Assembly: GCF_001040945.1 (NCBI RefSeq)
Contig: NZ_CP011930.1
Coordinates: forward strand, 3,343,021 to 3,407,020
Source: Herbaspirillum seropedicae
GTDB taxonomy: Bacteria > Pseudomonadota > Gammaproteobacteria > Burkholderiales > Burkholderiaceae_D
Length of the DNA: 64,000 bases
Direction: 5' to 3'
The notes beneath the pieces were generated by a model. The model was not told where the DNA came from. It saw only the letters and a program-made list of their open reading frames with translations, and ran no database searches. This document shows, in pieces, positions 63,255-64,000 of this stretch. Position numbers and translations under genes: made by a program. How positions within the stretch are numbered: position 1 is the first letter of the stretch; each line of letters begins with the position of its first letter.

Positions 63255-64000
63255 TTACAGCCGCGCCAGCGCCTGCTCGATATCGGCAATCAGGTCCTCG
63301 GGCGATTCCAGGCCGATATTGAAGCGCACCAGCTGTCCTTCGCGCATCCAGGCGCGCCGCATGCCCTTCATCCGGTACGGCACGCACAGGCTGTGCGCCC
63401 CGCCCCAGCTGTAGCCGATCTTAAACAGACGCAGGCTGTCGACGAAGCGGTCGGTCTGCGCCTCGACATAGCGCGGATCGAAGATGACCGAGAACAGGCC
63501 GCCTGCGCCGCTGAAGTCACGCTTCCAATGCGCATGGCCAGGGCAATCCTCGAAGGCCGGATGCAGCACCGCCACGATCTCCGGGCGCTGCTTGAGCCAG
63601 GCCGCCACCTTGCGCGCAGCGGCATCATGCGCCTCGAAACGCAGGCGCATCGACGACAGGCTGCGCAGCACCATATAGACGTCGTCCATGCCCACGCCGA
63701 AGCCCAGGCGCATGTGCGCCAGCTCCAGCTTTTCATTGAGCGCCTGGTCACGCACGATCACCGCCCCCATCAATACGTCCGAGCCGCCGGACTGGTACTT
63801 GGTGACGGCTTGCATGACGATGTCCACGCCGTGCTCGAAGGCCTTGAAGGCGATGCCGGCGGACCAGGTGTTATCGATGGCCACCAGCACGCCCTTGGCA
63901 TGCGCCGCGCGGCACAGGGCCGGGATATCCGGCACTTCCATGGAGACGGAGCCGGGCGCTTCGGTCCAGACCAGGCGGGTAGTGGGGCGGATCAGTTCGG
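63255..64000 (-). CDS. metC: Cystathionine beta-lyase, C-terminal part (start outside the window)
   Basis: About 248 residues are visible; the frame runs past the window edge at 64000. TRLVWTEAPGSVSMEVPDIPALC and AIDNTWSAGIAFKAFEHGVDIVMQ are cofactor-site segments of the Cys/Met PLP family. The PLP lysine is in TKYQSGGSDVLMG. GHSD is usual in the wider family and reads GGSD here. It ends with RFNIGLESPEDLIADIEQAL, typical of MetC. It would cleave cystathionine to homocysteine. Confidence 0.88.
   Translation of the reverse strand, partial: ELIRPTTRLVWTEAPGSVSMEVPDIPALCRAAHAKGVLVAIDNTWSAGIAFKAFEHGVDIVMQAVTKYQSGGSDVLMGAVIVRDQALNEKLELAHMRLGFGVGMDDVYMVLRSLSSMRLRFEAHDAAARKVAAWLKQRPEIVAVLHPAFEDCPGHAHWKRDFSGAGGLFSVIFDPRYVEAQTDRFVDSLRLFKIGYSWGGAHSLCVPYRMKGMRRAWMREGQLVRFNIGLESPEDLIADIEQALARL

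Overview
The window looks like a chromosomal segment of a betaproteobacterium of the Burkholderiales, most likely Oxalobacteraceae and close to Herbaspirillum. This is inferred from gene content, gene order and the high G+C, G/C-ending codons; no database search was possible. Support comes from the block hfq-hflX-hflK-hflC near hisZ-purA, the block ndk-rlmN-rodZ-ispG-hisS-yfgM-bamB-der, the cluster surE-pcm-nlpD-rpoS, the TCA cluster sdhCDAB-sdhE-gltA-odhAB-lpdA, a DUF2863 gene, and flhDC linked to motAB-che. I see no insertion sequence, prophage, CRISPR array, rRNA or tRNA. Most of the sequence is ordinary core genome, densely coded and mostly on the minus strand.

Layout. 1-6 kb: the N-terminal two thirds (or so) of a large secreted alpha-2-macroglobulin-like protein (cut by the window edge), a LysR regulator and a divergent DHA1-type MFS exporter. 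6-9.2 kb: a purine-type phosphoribosyltransferase, purA and hisZ. 9.4-13.3 kb: hfq-hflX-hflK-hflC. 13.3-22.7 kb: a housekeeping run, der-bamB-yfgM-hisS-ispG-rodZ-rlmN-ndk. 22.8-25 kb: a Bax-inhibitor-1 membrane protein and rlmD, convergent. 25-29.1 kb: surE-pcm-nlpD-rpoS. 29.1-34.8 kb: a YcgR-like PilZ protein, a DinG-type helicase, a YdcH-like small protein, an unrecognised coiled-coil secreted protein and zapE.

34.9-53.2 kb is a TCA-cycle supercluster: 2-oxoglutarate dehydrogenase (odhA, odhB, lpdA), citrate synthase, sdhE and succinate dehydrogenase run on the minus strand. A GntR regulator separates them from a plus-strand set: malate dehydrogenase, a CoA-ester lyase, a lysozyme-inhibitor-like secreted protein and aconitase. 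A cluster of ATAAGA half-sites lies between gntR and mdh, directly upstream of a good sigma70 promoter that faces mdh.

53.3-62.7 kb: a DUF2863 gene, then the motility region flhDC, a membrane-anchored methyltransferase and motA-motB-(CheZ-like)-cheY-cheA-cheW. A convincing sigma28 (FliA) promoter sits upstream of motA. The last 0.75 kb is the C-terminal part of a MetC-type cystathionine beta-lyase.

Nothing here is clearly a new system. The most interesting items are a short CheZ-like protein with a DIELF tail between cheY and motB, an 18-residue triple repeat (GYGFF) in the CheA linker, a histidine/aspartate tail on HisRS, the gntR-mdh operator, paired dyads upstream of flhDC, and repeat or hairpin structures next to gltA and acnA.
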